Below, piece after piece: positions 55,892 through 63,998 of a stretch of 64,000 nt of DNA. The first letter of the stretch is position 1; each line of letters begins with the position of its first letter. Below the pieces are notes generated by a model. It was not told the origin of the DNA and did no database searches. It saw nothing but the letters and a program-made list of their open reading frames with translations. Location of the stretch: the NCBI GenBank assembly GCA_019745155.1, contig JAIETM010000005.1:62001-126000 (forward strand), read 5' to 3'. This DNA is from Chitinophagaceae bacterium (GTDB taxonomy: Bacteria > Bacteroidota > Bacteroidia > Chitinophagales > Chitinophagaceae). A program made the translations under genes and the position numbers.

Positions 55892-57688
55892 ATGCAAAGC
55901 ATTAAATATATCCCCTTCATCTTAGGTGCATTGCTTATGTTGGCCATGCCCGTTGATGCGCAAAAGCGTAGCAAGAAGCAAAAAGCTAAGACTAGTCAGA
56001 GTAGCAAAAAGAAAACCACTGCCAAGACGCAAAAGGGCAGTAAGAAGACTTTGTCTAAGCAAAAAACAAGTACTGATAAGCCTAAAGTGGTTGATCCTAC
56101 AACTACAGCGCTGGAGTTAAGTAAGGATACTACTGCTTCCAGAGTGGTGACCATTACTTCTGCGTTTAAGCCGTCTCTTCGTTCTGCTGCGAAAATCAAT
56201 TTCACAGCGGCAAGTGCAGTACAGGATACAACCAGAATTCCATTGGCCTATAAAGTACCTGCGCAGAATTTATTCTTTTCTTATCAGCCAGTACCCATCA
56301 AGCCTTTGGCGATGGATCCAGATTCTGCGATGAAGTGGGAGAATCATCAATACATCAAAGCAGGTTATGGTAATTATAGTACGCCTTTTGTAGATGCTGC
56401 ATTTGCTTTTGGTGATGGGCAAAAAGAAACATGGAATATCAACGCTGGTCATGTTGGTTCTAAGGGACAATTACCTTTTCAGCGTTTTAGCAAGACCAAC
56501 TTATCCTTCACCGGCATATTCCGTTCGGCGGATAAGCATGAATGGACAACCCGTGCTTTCTGGAATAATCAGATTCAGTATAAATACGGCTTCCTACCTA
56601 ATAGCCTCAATTTTGTTGATACAGACCTGAAGCAGTCCTTCAATACAACTGGTATTGAACTGGGTTTGCAAAATAAAGAAGCAGGGGAGAATGGCTTTTT
56701 ATATAAGCCCCAGTTTGCTTTCACTTATTTCAGTGATAATCGTGCAGCCAGAGAAGTGGATGTGGTGTTAAAAGCGCCTTTTCAAAAACGATTGAGTAAG
56801 TTCATCAGTTTTGATTTTAATGCCGTGGCCGATATCACACGGTTAACCAATAATGCGGTGAAGAACCTGGGTAACAATCTCTATTATATTGATCCCGCAT
56901 TGTTATTGGCTACCAATAGCCTGAAACTGCATTTGGGATTTGTGCCTAGTTGGGATAATGCGCAATTCTATCTGCTGCCTGATATTACTGCTGAAGCCAG
57001 TATCAAAGGCGATCAGTTGGTGGTGATGGCAGGGTGGCAGGGTTACTATCAAAAGAATACTTATCGCTCACTGGCTAATGTCAATCCATTTATTTGGTCT
57101 GAAGTCATTAATCAATTACGCAATACGCGTATCATGGAGCAGTATGCCGGCTTCAAAGGATCAACTGGCAAGCATCTAACCTATAATGCCAAGTTAGCTT
57201 TCTTGCGCTTGTATAACCAGCCACTTTTCCTGAATGATGGACTTGGCCGTAAGGATTTCCGTGTATTGTACGATGGTAGTATGGATGTGTTACGCCTGAA
57301 GGCAGAATTAAACTATCGTGTACAGGAGAAATTCAATATCGGCGCAGCTATGCAATACCAGCAGTTTACAAGAACAACAGCCCCAAAAGCTTTTGGTCTG
57401 TTGCCCTTTGAAGTAAATGGACATCTGCGCTGGCAGGTGCTGAAAGACCTGCATGTAAAAGCAGATGCTTTCTTTTTCGATGGGGCATTTTACCAGACAG
57501 CAACTGGTGAGAACAGGAAGCAATCCTTTGCCACAGATGTGAATCTGGGCTTGGAATTTAAAGTAAAGCCGAAACTGTCTGTATGGTTGCAGATGAACAA
57601 TATGCTCAACAGCCGTTACCAGCGTTGGAACCAATATGAAGTATTGGGCTTCAATGTTCTCGGAGGTGTTGTATATTCGTTCCGGTAA
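55892..57688 (+). CDS. Outer-membrane beta-barrel protein with Lys-rich N-terminal tether
   Basis: 598 residues. After a signal peptide (FILGALLMLAMPVDAQ) comes a 40-residue stretch of mostly Lys, Ser, Thr and Gln (about 25-67: KRSKKQKAKTSQSSKKKTTA and on), then a short conserved segment (RVVTITSAFKPSLRSAAKIN) and a long barrel of amphipathic strands to the C-terminus (LNSRYQRWNQYEVLGFNVLG, ending VVYSFR), like the end of TonB-dependent receptors. It lacks a recognisable plug domain, so active transport is not claimed. It is directly coupled with the TPR gene upstream and 14 bases before the HU-CCDC81-like gene. Confidence 0.75.
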   Translation: MQSIKYIPFILGALLMLAMPVDAQKRSKKQKAKTSQSSKKKTTAKTQKGSKKTLSKQKTSTDKPKVVDPTTTALELSKDTTASRVVTITSAFKPSLRSAAKINFTAASAVQDTTRIPLAYKVPAQNLFFSYQPVPIKPLAMDPDSAMKWENHQYIKAGYGNYSTPFVDAAFAFGDGQKETWNINAGHVGSKGQLPFQRFSKTNLSFTGIFRSADKHEWTTRAFWNNQIQYKYGFLPNSLNFVDTDLKQSFNTTGIELGLQNKEAGENGFLYKPQFAFTYFSDNRAAREVDVVLKAPFQKRLSKFISFDFNAVADITRLTNNAVKNLGNNLYYIDPALLLATNSLKLHLGFVPSWDNAQFYLLPDITAEASIKGDQLVVMAGWQGYYQKNTYRSLANVNPFIWSEVINQLRNTRIMEQYAGFKGSTGKHLTYNAKLAFLRLYNQPLFLNDGLGRKDFRVLYDGSMDVLRLKAELNYRVQEKFNIGAAMQYQQFTRTTAPKAFGLLPFEVNGHLRWQVLKDLHVKADAFFFDGAFYQTATGENRKQSFATDVNLGLEFKVKPKLSVWLQMNNMLNSRYQRWNQYEVLGFNVLGGVVYSFR

Positions 57689-57702
57689 AACCTCCTGCAA
57701 CA

Positions 57703-58296
57703 ATGCAAGATATCCTGTATAAGTACCTCATTCTCAACCAAAGGCTTCAGTTGCCCAGTATTGGCAGTTTTTCTATTGATACCCTGCCTGCTGAGATCGA
57801 CAAAGCCAATGGCTTATTGCATGCACCTACACAGGTGATTCGTTATCGCCAGGGTGAAGCTGCTGCAGACAGGCATTTTATAAGTTTTGTTGCTAAGGAA
57901 ACTGGTTTGGATGAAGAGGACGCTGTTCGTGAGTTCAATGATTATATCACGAGATTGCAGCATGAGTCTGGTACCAATCATGGTGTTGAAATTCCAGGCA
58001 TGGGTACATTGAAGAAAGAAACCAACGGACATTATCTTTTTCTATCTGATCGTTCTGTAAATGAAATGTATCCACAGTTAAAGCTCAGTGGCAATTTTGA
58101 AGTACAGCATGCTTACTACCGATTAGATAAACCTACAGCACACCGTAAGATTGAAAATGAAGAAGAGGCTATCAAGGAATTAGAGGTAAACGAAGAAGAG
58201 TTGATTGAATCAAAAGAAGAGGCCGATTATTGGTGGGTATATGTGATGATCATTCTTTTATTAGGTCTTGGCGCCTTGCTCTTTTATTACGTTTAA
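57703..58296 (+). CDS. Tail-anchored HU-CCDC81-like protein
   Basis: 197 residues. Two HU-like lobes of the prokaryotic CCDC81 type: LYKYLILNQRLQLPSIGSFS through about 65, then FISFVAKETGLDEEDAVREF, and VEIPGMGTLKKETNGHYLFL. An acidic linker (ENEEEAIKELEVNEEELIES) leads to one C-terminal membrane span, WWVYVMIILLLGLGALLFYYV, with no residue beyond it. In Flavobacteria the family typically carries a periplasmic SPOR domain after the span; none is present here. The bulk would be cytoplasmic. Confidence 0.7.
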   Translation: MQDILYKYLILNQRLQLPSIGSFSIDTLPAEIDKANGLLHAPTQVIRYRQGEAAADRHFISFVAKETGLDEEDAVREFNDYITRLQHESGTNHGVEIPGMGTLKKETNGHYLFLSDRSVNEMYPQLKLSGNFEVQHAYYRLDKPTAHRKIENEEEAIKELEVNEEELIESKEEADYWWVYVMIILLLGLGALLFYYV

Positions 58297-58304
58297 AACA
58301 GGCT

Positions 58305-59201
58305 ATGCAGCGTATTCTTTATAACCAGTGCCCAGCCTGTGGCAGCAACAACATACATCATCAGTTACATGCAACAGATCATACAGTAAGCAAAGAAGCT
58401 TATCAGATATGGCATTGCAATGATTGTACACTGCGTTTTACGCAGGATATTCCAACGCTGAATGAAATAGGTAAGTATTATCAGTCGCAGGATTATATCT
58501 CACATTCTGATACCCAAAAAGGGCTAGTTAATAAGCTCTACCACCTTGTTCGTAATTATACACTAGGTACCAAACTCAGACTGATCAAGAAAGTAACGCG
58601 TAAAGAAAGCGGACAATTACTTGATATAGGCGCAGGCACCGGTGCTTTTCTACACACCATGCAAGCTGCTGGTTGGCAGGCAACGGGATTAGAGCCTGAT
58701 GAAACTGCACGTCAGGTAGCTAAAGCGCGTTATCAGACTGATCTTCTAACGCCTGATTACGTATATACGCTCGCAGATGGGAAGTACGATGCTATCACAC
58801 TATGGCATGTTTTAGAGCATGTGCATGATTTGCAGGGCTATTTTCAGCGTTTTGTTGCCTTACTCAAACATGATGGTCGCCTCATTATTGCTGTGCCCAA
58901 CTATACCAGTTATGATGCGGCTTATTATAAGTCGGAATGGGCCGCATATGATGTGCCCAGACATTTATACCATTTCTCGCCAAAGAGTATGGAATTACTC
59001 GCTGCCAAACATGGTTTTGTGGTGCAAGCCATCAAGCCCATGTGGTTTGATAGTTTCTATGTGAGTATGCTTAGCGAGAAATATCGCAACGGGGCTGTAT
59101 TATATGTAGCAGCAGTCTTAATGGGACTAATGTCGAACATGGTTGCTCTTTTCAAAAAGCATCGCTGCAGTTCGCAAATCTATGTGTTGAAGAAAGCTTA
59201 G
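58305..59201 (+). CDS. SAM-dependent methyltransferase with N-terminal zinc ribbon
   Basis: 298 residues from the ATG at 58305 (the longer frame overlaps the upstream gene). An N-terminal zinc ribbon, NQCPACGSNN and WHCNDCTLRF, precedes a class I methyltransferase domain: SAM-binding LLDIGAGTGAFLHTMQAAGW, the post-I LEPDETARQVAK, and ITLWHVLEHVHDL. The type (Methyltransf_23 plus zinc ribbon) is common in Bacteroidota beside surface-polysaccharide or envelope genes; the acceptor is unknown. It begins eight bases after the HU-CCDC81-like gene. The stop overlaps the stop of the convergent cyclotransferase gene. Confidence 0.85.
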   Translation: MQRILYNQCPACGSNNIHHQLHATDHTVSKEAYQIWHCNDCTLRFTQDIPTLNEIGKYYQSQDYISHSDTQKGLVNKLYHLVRNYTLGTKLRLIKKVTRKESGQLLDIGAGTGAFLHTMQAAGWQATGLEPDETARQVAKARYQTDLLTPDYVYTLADGKYDAITLWHVLEHVHDLQGYFQRFVALLKHDGRLIIAVPNYTSYDAAYYKSEWAAYDVPRHLYHFSPKSMELLAAKHGFVVQAIKPMWFDSFYVSMLSEKYRNGAVLYVAAVLMGLMSNMVALFKKHRCSSQIYVLKKA

Positions 59202-60004
59202 TTCAGCTTCAGTGCGAATAAGGCAGGCCACTTTTTTCCAGTAACATAGAGCACTTGTTTACCACTGTCATAAGCAATACCATTTAGATAGTCTCTGTTA
59301 GGGTAGATGGGTTGATTGTTTTTTTCCAGAATATTACTCAAGTCTAATTGAGCAGTTACTGCACCGCTAGCAGTATCAATACGCACAATGTGATCTGTTT
59401 GATACACGTTCGCATACAATGCGCCATTTACCAACTCGGGTTCATTTAAGTTAGCGAGAGGCCCGTTATTGTCATATACACTCAATGTCTTTTCAATCTG
59501 TAAATTTTCCGGATTTACAAAGTACACATTATTAGAGCCTGTAGTGATGATGAGCTGCTTACCATTATTGGATAAACCCCAGCCTTCGTATGCCCAATCC
59601 AGTTCTTTGATTTTTTTGAAGGTCTTTAGCTCATACACAAATACTTTATGATTCTGCCAAGTGAGCTGGTAGATTTTATTATTGAATACTGTAATACCCT
59701 CGCCAAAGTATTCTTTTGCTAAATCGATTCTCTGTAATGTTTTGCTGGAACTCAACTCGGCTTTACGTAGAAAGCTTTCACCATTCAGACCTGTGCCTTC
59801 GTATAAAAAGCCATTATGAAATTCTAATCCCTGTGTATATGCTGCAGTGTCATGCGGATATACGTTTACAATCGTGTAAGGTAGATTGGCCGGTATATTG
59901 ATAGTAGTCGTAATTTCTGCACTACTATCCGTGATATTTGTCTCGTTGTTTTTGCAAGCATTCATTACCAGTATGGTAAATATGCTCCATAAAATGCGCT
60001 TCAT
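59198..60004 (-). CDS. Glutaminyl-peptide cyclotransferase
   Basis: 268 residues with a lipoprotein-like signal (VMNACKNN). The five-bladed-propeller glutamine cyclotransferase family is indicated by YPHDTAAYTQGLEFHNGFLYEGTGLNGES, ITVFNNKIYQLTWQNHKVFVY, WAYEGWGLSNNGKQLI, and YPNRDYLNGIAYDSGKQVLYVTGKKWPALF. It converts N-terminal Gln of exported proteins to pyroglutamate, a frequent Bacteroidota envelope modification following signal peptidase cuts before Gln. Several predicted secreted proteins here have mature ends starting with Gln. Confidence 0.9.
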   Translation of the reverse strand: MKRILWSIFTILVMNACKNNETNITDSSAEITTTINIPANLPYTIVNVYPHDTAAYTQGLEFHNGFLYEGTGLNGESFLRKAELSSSKTLQRIDLAKEYFGEGITVFNNKIYQLTWQNHKVFVYELKTFKKIKELDWAYEGWGLSNNGKQLIITTGSNNVYFVNPENLQIEKTLSVYDNNGPLANLNEPELVNGALYANVYQTDHIVRIDTASGAVTAQLDLSNILEKNNQPIYPNRDYLNGIAYDSGKQVLYVTGKKWPALFALKLN

Positions 60005-60008
60005 GAAG

Positions 60009-60016
60009 CAAATGTA
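60009..60016 (-). promoter_or_regulatory. -7 promoter element of the cyclotransferase gene
   Basis: TACATTTG on the minus strand is an exact match to TAnnTTTG and ends four bases before the ATG at 60004, which would make the mRNA leaderless. No clear -33 TTG. Confidence 0.45.
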
Positions 60017-60038
60017 AAGGCTTGTTACGGCTATCCCG

Positions 60039-61163
60039 TTAAGAATTTTGTAAGACTACAGTGGCTACTGTTTCTGCCATCATTGGCGAAAGTGCTACCC
60101 CCATACCGTTGCAGGCTATGGCGCTACGTACACGAGCGCTATGTTGGGTAAATTGTGGGCGCTTGTCCTTGGTAAAACCCATGATGCCGCTCCAGCGTTG
60201 TTCAATACTGTAGCTGTATTGCGCGCCGATATGTTTATGTAGAAAAGCTTCTAAAGCGGATTGTATTTCAGGTGTGGTATGAAGCGCAGTTGTTTGCTCA
60301 GCAGCTTTATTGACGTTACGAGCACCACCCAATAAGATTCTATTACCCAGATTACGCCAGTAATAAAAGCCTTCATCAAAGTGGAAAGTACCGTGTAAGG
60401 CTAGTCCTTCAATAGGTGTTGTGAGTAAGACTTGCCCCCGTGCTGGTACTGTATTGCTATCAGGTACTAGTTCTTGCAGAAAACCATTGGTGCACAGCAA
60501 TAATTGCTTTGTCTTGATATAACCAAGACTGGTTTCCGCTACAACCTGATCATTGCTTTCTTGCCAATGCAGCAATGCTGCGCCATGCACTACTTGAATA
60601 CCGGCAACAATAGCACGTTTGTGTAGGGCTTGTAAATATTTGCCACTATGGATACCACCTTCCCAAGTGCTGGATACCAGGGCATTGAAATTACTTAGTC
60701 CCAGTTGTTTTAATTGCTCATTTGCAATACGAAATGTATTGGTATTGCCTGTAACTGATTGCATGGTTGTATTCAGCGCGGCAATGCGATCGGCTAGGGT
60801 AGCATCAGCTTCGGTGAAACATTCATAGCCACCGCAAGCGTCAAAATCAATTTCCTGATCTGTGAAGTGTTTCCGTATTTTTTCAATGCCTTTGATTCGC
60901 TGCTCAACAATATGCAGCATAGCATCTTCGCCCATAGTAGCAGCATCTGACCAAAGTTCTGTGGGGCTTCCAAAGCATGCGAATCCAGCATTGCGATAAG
61001 AAGCACCTGTAGGTATTGCGCCACGATCCAGTACAAGAATCCGAAGATTGGGTTGTAATTGTTTCAGCTCAAGCGCTGTCCACAAACCCATCACACCCGC
61101 ACCAATGATCAACACATCCTGCGGAGCTAATACGGTTTCTTTTTCCCAGATAGAAATACTCAT
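60039..61163 (-). CDS. FAD-dependent oxidoreductase (DAO family)
   Basis: 374 residues. The N-terminal FAD-binding Rossmann motif is VLIIGAGVMGLWTALELKQL; later landmarks are LVLDRGAIPTGASYRNAGFA and the C-terminal GIMGFTKDKRPQFTQ and ACNGMGVALSPMMAETVA, typical of D-amino acid oxidase/glycine oxidase-like enzymes. The substrate is unknown. It lies 34 bases upstream of the cyclotransferase gene on the same strand. Confidence 0.88.
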   Translation of the reverse strand: MSISIWEKETVLAPQDVLIIGAGVMGLWTALELKQLQPNLRILVLDRGAIPTGASYRNAGFACFGSPTELWSDAATMGEDAMLHIVEQRIKGIEKIRKHFTDQEIDFDACGGYECFTEADATLADRIAALNTTMQSVTGNTNTFRIANEQLKQLGLSNFNALVSSTWEGGIHSGKYLQALHKRAIVAGIQVVHGAALLHWQESNDQVVAETSLGYIKTKQLLLCTNGFLQELVPDSNTVPARGQVLLTTPIEGLALHGTFHFDEGFYYWRNLGNRILLGGARNVNKAAEQTTALHTTPEIQSALEAFLHKHIGAQYSYSIEQRWSGIMGFTKDKRPQFTQHSARVRSAIACNGMGVALSPMMAETVATVVLQNS

Positions 61164-61179
61164 AGTTAAGTAAGAAGTG

Positions 61180-61243
61180 AAAAGTCAAAAGCAAAAAGTT
61201 GATCAGGAGAAAGCAAAAGCAGTCTTAATATCTTTTGACTTTT
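61180..61243. repeat. Inverted repeat, AAAAGTCAAAAG type
   Basis: AAAAGTCAAAAG (61180-61191) and CTTTTGACTTTT (61232-61243) form a perfect 12-bp inverted repeat 40 bases apart. They lie within a purine-rich then pyrimidine-rich low-complexity spacer (61170-61262) between two minus-strand genes. Confidence 0.7.
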
Positions 61244-61264
61244 AGCTTATCCCTTTTGCCTTTT

Positions 61265-62368
61265 TTACACGTTGAATCTGAAATGCATCACATCACCATC
61301 CTTTACAATATATTCCTTGCCTTCAATGCGCAGTTTACCTGCTTCGCGGCAGGCTGCTTCACTACCATACTGCACATAATCATCGTAAGCAATTACTTCT
61401 GCTTTAATAAAGCCCTTTTCAAAATCAGTATGAATTACACTAGCTGCTTGAGGGGCTTTCCAACCTTTGTGGATGGTCCAGGCGCGTACTTCCTGTATAC
61501 CTGCAGTGAAATAGGTTTCTAAATTGAGCAACTGGTAGGTGCTTTGAATCAAACGGTTCAAAGCAGGTTCTTTCATGCCATATTCTTCCATGAACATCTG
61601 CTGATCTTCCGGATTCTCCATTTCTGCGATCTGCGCTTCAATATTGTTGCACATGACAATCACTTCTGCTTTTTCTGCAGCAACGCCTGCTTTCAATTGC
61701 TCAGAATATTTGTTTCCTGTATGCATATCGGCTTCGCCCACATTGGCAACATAGAGCACTGGCTTATCGGTTAACAAGAACAAATCTGCAATCGCAACTT
61801 TCTCTTCTTTGCTTAAGCCCAAAGAGCGAATGCTCTTGCCTTGCTCCAGATGCGCTTTGCAACGAATCAACACTTCCAGTTCAGCCTTGGCTTTAGCATC
61901 GGTACCTACACGCGCCTGCTTTTCCGTACGCTGCATTTTCTTTTCAACGCTATCCAGATCCTTTAACTGCAGTTCGGTGTCAATGATTTCCTTATCGCCA
62001 ATAGGGTTGATGGCGCCTTCTTCGCGCAGCACATTCTCGTCCTCAAAACAACGGATTACGTGGATAATGGCATCCACTTCGCGGATATTGGCCAGAAACT
62101 TGTTACCCAAGCCTTCACCCTTGCTGGCACCTTTTACCAGACCGGCAATGTCCACAATCTCCAACTGGGTAGGTACAATGCGGTTAGGCTTTACTAGCTC
62201 AGCCAATTTGTTCAGTCGGGCATCCGGTACATCCACCAAGCCCACATTGGGTTCAATGGTACAGAAACGATAATTGCTGGCCTGCGCCTTGGCGCTATTG
62301 CTGACTGCGTTGAACAAAGTTGACTTTCCCACATTGGGCAAACCCACAATACCTGCTTGCAAACCCAT
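61265..62368 (-). CDS. ychF: Redox-regulated ATPase YchF/OLA1 family
   Basis: 367 residues, the standard size. P-loop GLPNVGKSTLFNAVSNS, switch region EIVDIAGLVKGASKGEGLGN, NVGE in place of the usual GTPase NKxD (the family's ATP preference), and the C-terminal TGS-like domain FTAGIQEVRAWTIHKGWKAP through the end EGKEYIVKDGDVMHFRFNV. Ribosome-binding ATPase involved in stress and translation. It has a consensus promoter upstream, divergent from the SpmAB-like gene. Confidence 0.96.
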   Translation of the reverse strand: MGLQAGIVGLPNVGKSTLFNAVSNSAKAQASNYRFCTIEPNVGLVDVPDARLNKLAELVKPNRIVPTQLEIVDIAGLVKGASKGEGLGNKFLANIREVDAIIHVIRCFEDENVLREEGAINPIGDKEIIDTELQLKDLDSVEKKMQRTEKQARVGTDAKAKAELEVLIRCKAHLEQGKSIRSLGLSKEEKVAIADLFLLTDKPVLYVANVGEADMHTGNKYSEQLKAGVAAEKAEVIVMCNNIEAQIAEMENPEDQQMFMEEYGMKEPALNRLIQSTYQLLNLETYFTAGIQEVRAWTIHKGWKAPQAASVIHTDFEKGFIKAEVIAYDDYVQYGSEAACREAGKLRIEGKEYIVKDGDVMHFRFNV

Positions 62369-62413
62369 AATTGCTTTGTTTTTTTATGACGGAAGATGTT
62401 AATTTGAAGGGCG

Positions 62414-62445
62414 CAAAGATACGTCTTGGCGCCTTACGCACCCAA
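62414..62445 (-). promoter_or_regulatory. Promoter of ychF
   Basis: On the minus strand: TTG (62445-62443), 21-base spacer, TATCTTTG (62421-62414), an exact consensus match. The leader is about 40 nt. It lies close to the start of the divergent gene at 62456, so the two may interfere. Confidence 0.75.
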
Positions 62446-62455
62446 CCCAACGCTT

Positions 62456-63694
62456 ATGGCCCTCAATATTGTCTGGATAGCCTTTTTTGTGATCGCTTTT
62501 GTGATTGCATTGGCCAAATTCATCTTCCTGAACGATACAGATATCTTTAAGACCTTGGTGGACGGCATGTTCGACTCAGCCAAGGGCGCTGTCATAGACG
62601 TGGGTTTCCCGCTGGCGGGTACTATGATCTTCTTTTTAGGCCTGATGAATATTGCCGAAAAAGCCGGAGCTATTGGTCGTTTGGCCAGGTTGCTTAACCC
62701 ATTTATGAAGCGCCTCTTCCCGGAAGTGCCCGATAATCACCCAGCCATGGGCCAGATGGTGATGAATTTCAGCGCCAATATGCTGGGGTTGGATAATGCG
62801 GCTACTCCATTTGGCTTAAAGGCTATGGATAGTTTACAGAGCATTAATCCCGAGAAAGAGAAAGCTACCCATGCACAGATCATGTTTCTGGTGCTGCATA
62901 CCAGTGGACTAACCATTATTCCATTGTCAATTATTACTTACCGAATTGCTGCCGGCTCAACAGAACCAGCCAGCGTCTTTATTCCTTGTGTATTGGCAAC
63001 TATCTGTACCACATTAGCGTCTATTCTGGTGGTGAGTTTCTGGCAAAAGCTGAAATGGGATGGGGTGCTCTTTGCTTGGATTGGCGCATTAGCGTTATTG
63101 GTAGGTGGCTTGTTGTTTTGGGTGAGTGGGATGGATGCTGCGCAGAAAAATGTGTTCAGTAAGGTAACCGGTAATATGCTTTTGTTGATGATTGTGGTAG
63201 GGATCATCATTGGCGGCGTATGGAAAAAGGTGCAAGTCTTTGATGCGTTTATTGAAGGTGCCAAGGGTGGATTCGATGTGGTGCTGAAAATCATTCCTTA
63301 CTTAGTTGGGATGCTGGTGGCTATTCGCGTGTTTCGCGATAGTGGTGCTTTAACCTATGTGGTAGATGTGTTGGCGGGATTGATTCAAGCAGCGGGTATT
63401 AACGCAGATTTTACTGCAGCATTACCTGTAGCTATTATGAAACCATTCAGTGGTAGTGGTGCTCGTGGATTGATGTTAGATGTGTTGAAAGTGCATGGCC
63501 CAGATTCATTTGTGGGTCAGTTGGCATCAACTTTTCAAGGCTCAGCAGATACAACCTTTTATATCATTGCCCTTTACTTTGGCAGTGTAGGAATTAAGAA
63601 AGTGCGCTATGCAATTTGGGCAGGATTATTAGCCGACTTTATTGGCGTGATTGCAGCCATTATTATTGGCTATGTATTTTTTGTACATGGATAA
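62456..63694 (+). CDS. Nucleoside-recognition (SpmA/SpmB fusion) membrane protein
   Basis: 412 residues from the ATG at 62456 (the frame extends to a TTG at 62426). About eight membrane spans in two gate-like halves: the first (SpmA-like) has LAGTMIFFLGLMNIAEKAGA and MNFSANMLGLDNAATPFGLK; the second (SpmB-like) has IIPYLVGMLVAIRVFRDSGA, LPVAIMKPFSGSGARGLMLD and FQGSADTTFYIIALYFGSVG. In Bacillus, SpmA and SpmB act in spore dehydration, but the fused form is widespread in non-sporulating Bacteroidota with unknown function. No spore genes are present here. Confidence 0.88.
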   Translation: MALNIVWIAFFVIAFVIALAKFIFLNDTDIFKTLVDGMFDSAKGAVIDVGFPLAGTMIFFLGLMNIAEKAGAIGRLARLLNPFMKRLFPEVPDNHPAMGQMVMNFSANMLGLDNAATPFGLKAMDSLQSINPEKEKATHAQIMFLVLHTSGLTIIPLSIITYRIAAGSTEPASVFIPCVLATICTTLASILVVSFWQKLKWDGVLFAWIGALALLVGGLLFWVSGMDAAQKNVFSKVTGNMLLLMIVVGIIIGGVWKKVQVFDAFIEGAKGGFDVVLKIIPYLVGMLVAIRVFRDSGALTYVVDVLAGLIQAAGINADFTAALPVAIMKPFSGSGARGLMLDVLKVHGPDSFVGQLASTFQGSADTTFYIIALYFGSVGIKKVRYAIWAGLLADFIGVIAAIIIGYVFFVHG

Positions 63695-63699
63695 CTAAT

Positions 63700-63842
63700 T
63701 GGAGATTTGATATTTGAGATTTCTGATTTGAAATTGTAGATGGCTCAAGGCTGAAAGCGAAAAAAGTAATTATTCAGCTTTACGCCTTCTGTGTTAAGCC
63801 TAATGCCCCAATTATTAATTATTAATTCTTAATTATTAATTG
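63700..63842. repeat. Intergenic low-complexity repeat block
   Basis: Two parts: degenerate ATTTGA units at 63702-63737 (GAGATTTGATATTTGAGATT, then TCTGATTTGAAATT) and an AT-rich TTATTAATTATTAATTCTTA series at 63814-63849, running into the end of the next gene. Similar sequences are frequent between genes in this bacterial group by my recollection; no function is known to me. Confidence 0.6.
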
Positions 63843-63998
63843 CTAATTCTTGATCCTATACTTTCTTCCAAAGAGTACATACAAAATTGCACCTGGAATA
63901 AAAAGTACAATACTGACCATTAGCCAAGTCATTTTTTCCTGTTCTTCGAATTTGTTGCGGAGTACATCAATGATGCACCAAATCCAAAATAGGATGCA
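63843..63998 (-). CDS. PLDc_N-domain membrane protein, C-terminal fragment
   Basis: Fifty-one residues at the end of the gene, which begins beyond the window: CILFWIWCIIDVLRNKFEEQ, EKMTWLMVSIVLFIPGAILY, VLFGRKYRIKN. The spacing of two membrane spans around an acidic-polar loop and the terminal P-G-A-x-x-Y-x-x-x-G-R-K/R-Y pattern match PLDc_N (phospholipase D-nuclease N-terminal) small membrane proteins. The stop is TAG at 63845-63843. Confidence 0.75.
   Translation of the reverse strand, partial: CILFWIWCIIDVLRNKFEEQEKMTWLMVSIVLFIPGAILYVLFGRKYRIKN

Noticed and set aside
63740-63785. Terminator after the SpmAB-like gene
   Set aside because: AGGCTGAA and TTCAGCTT can pair, but the loop is about 18 bases and the T-run is short, so I do not call it.
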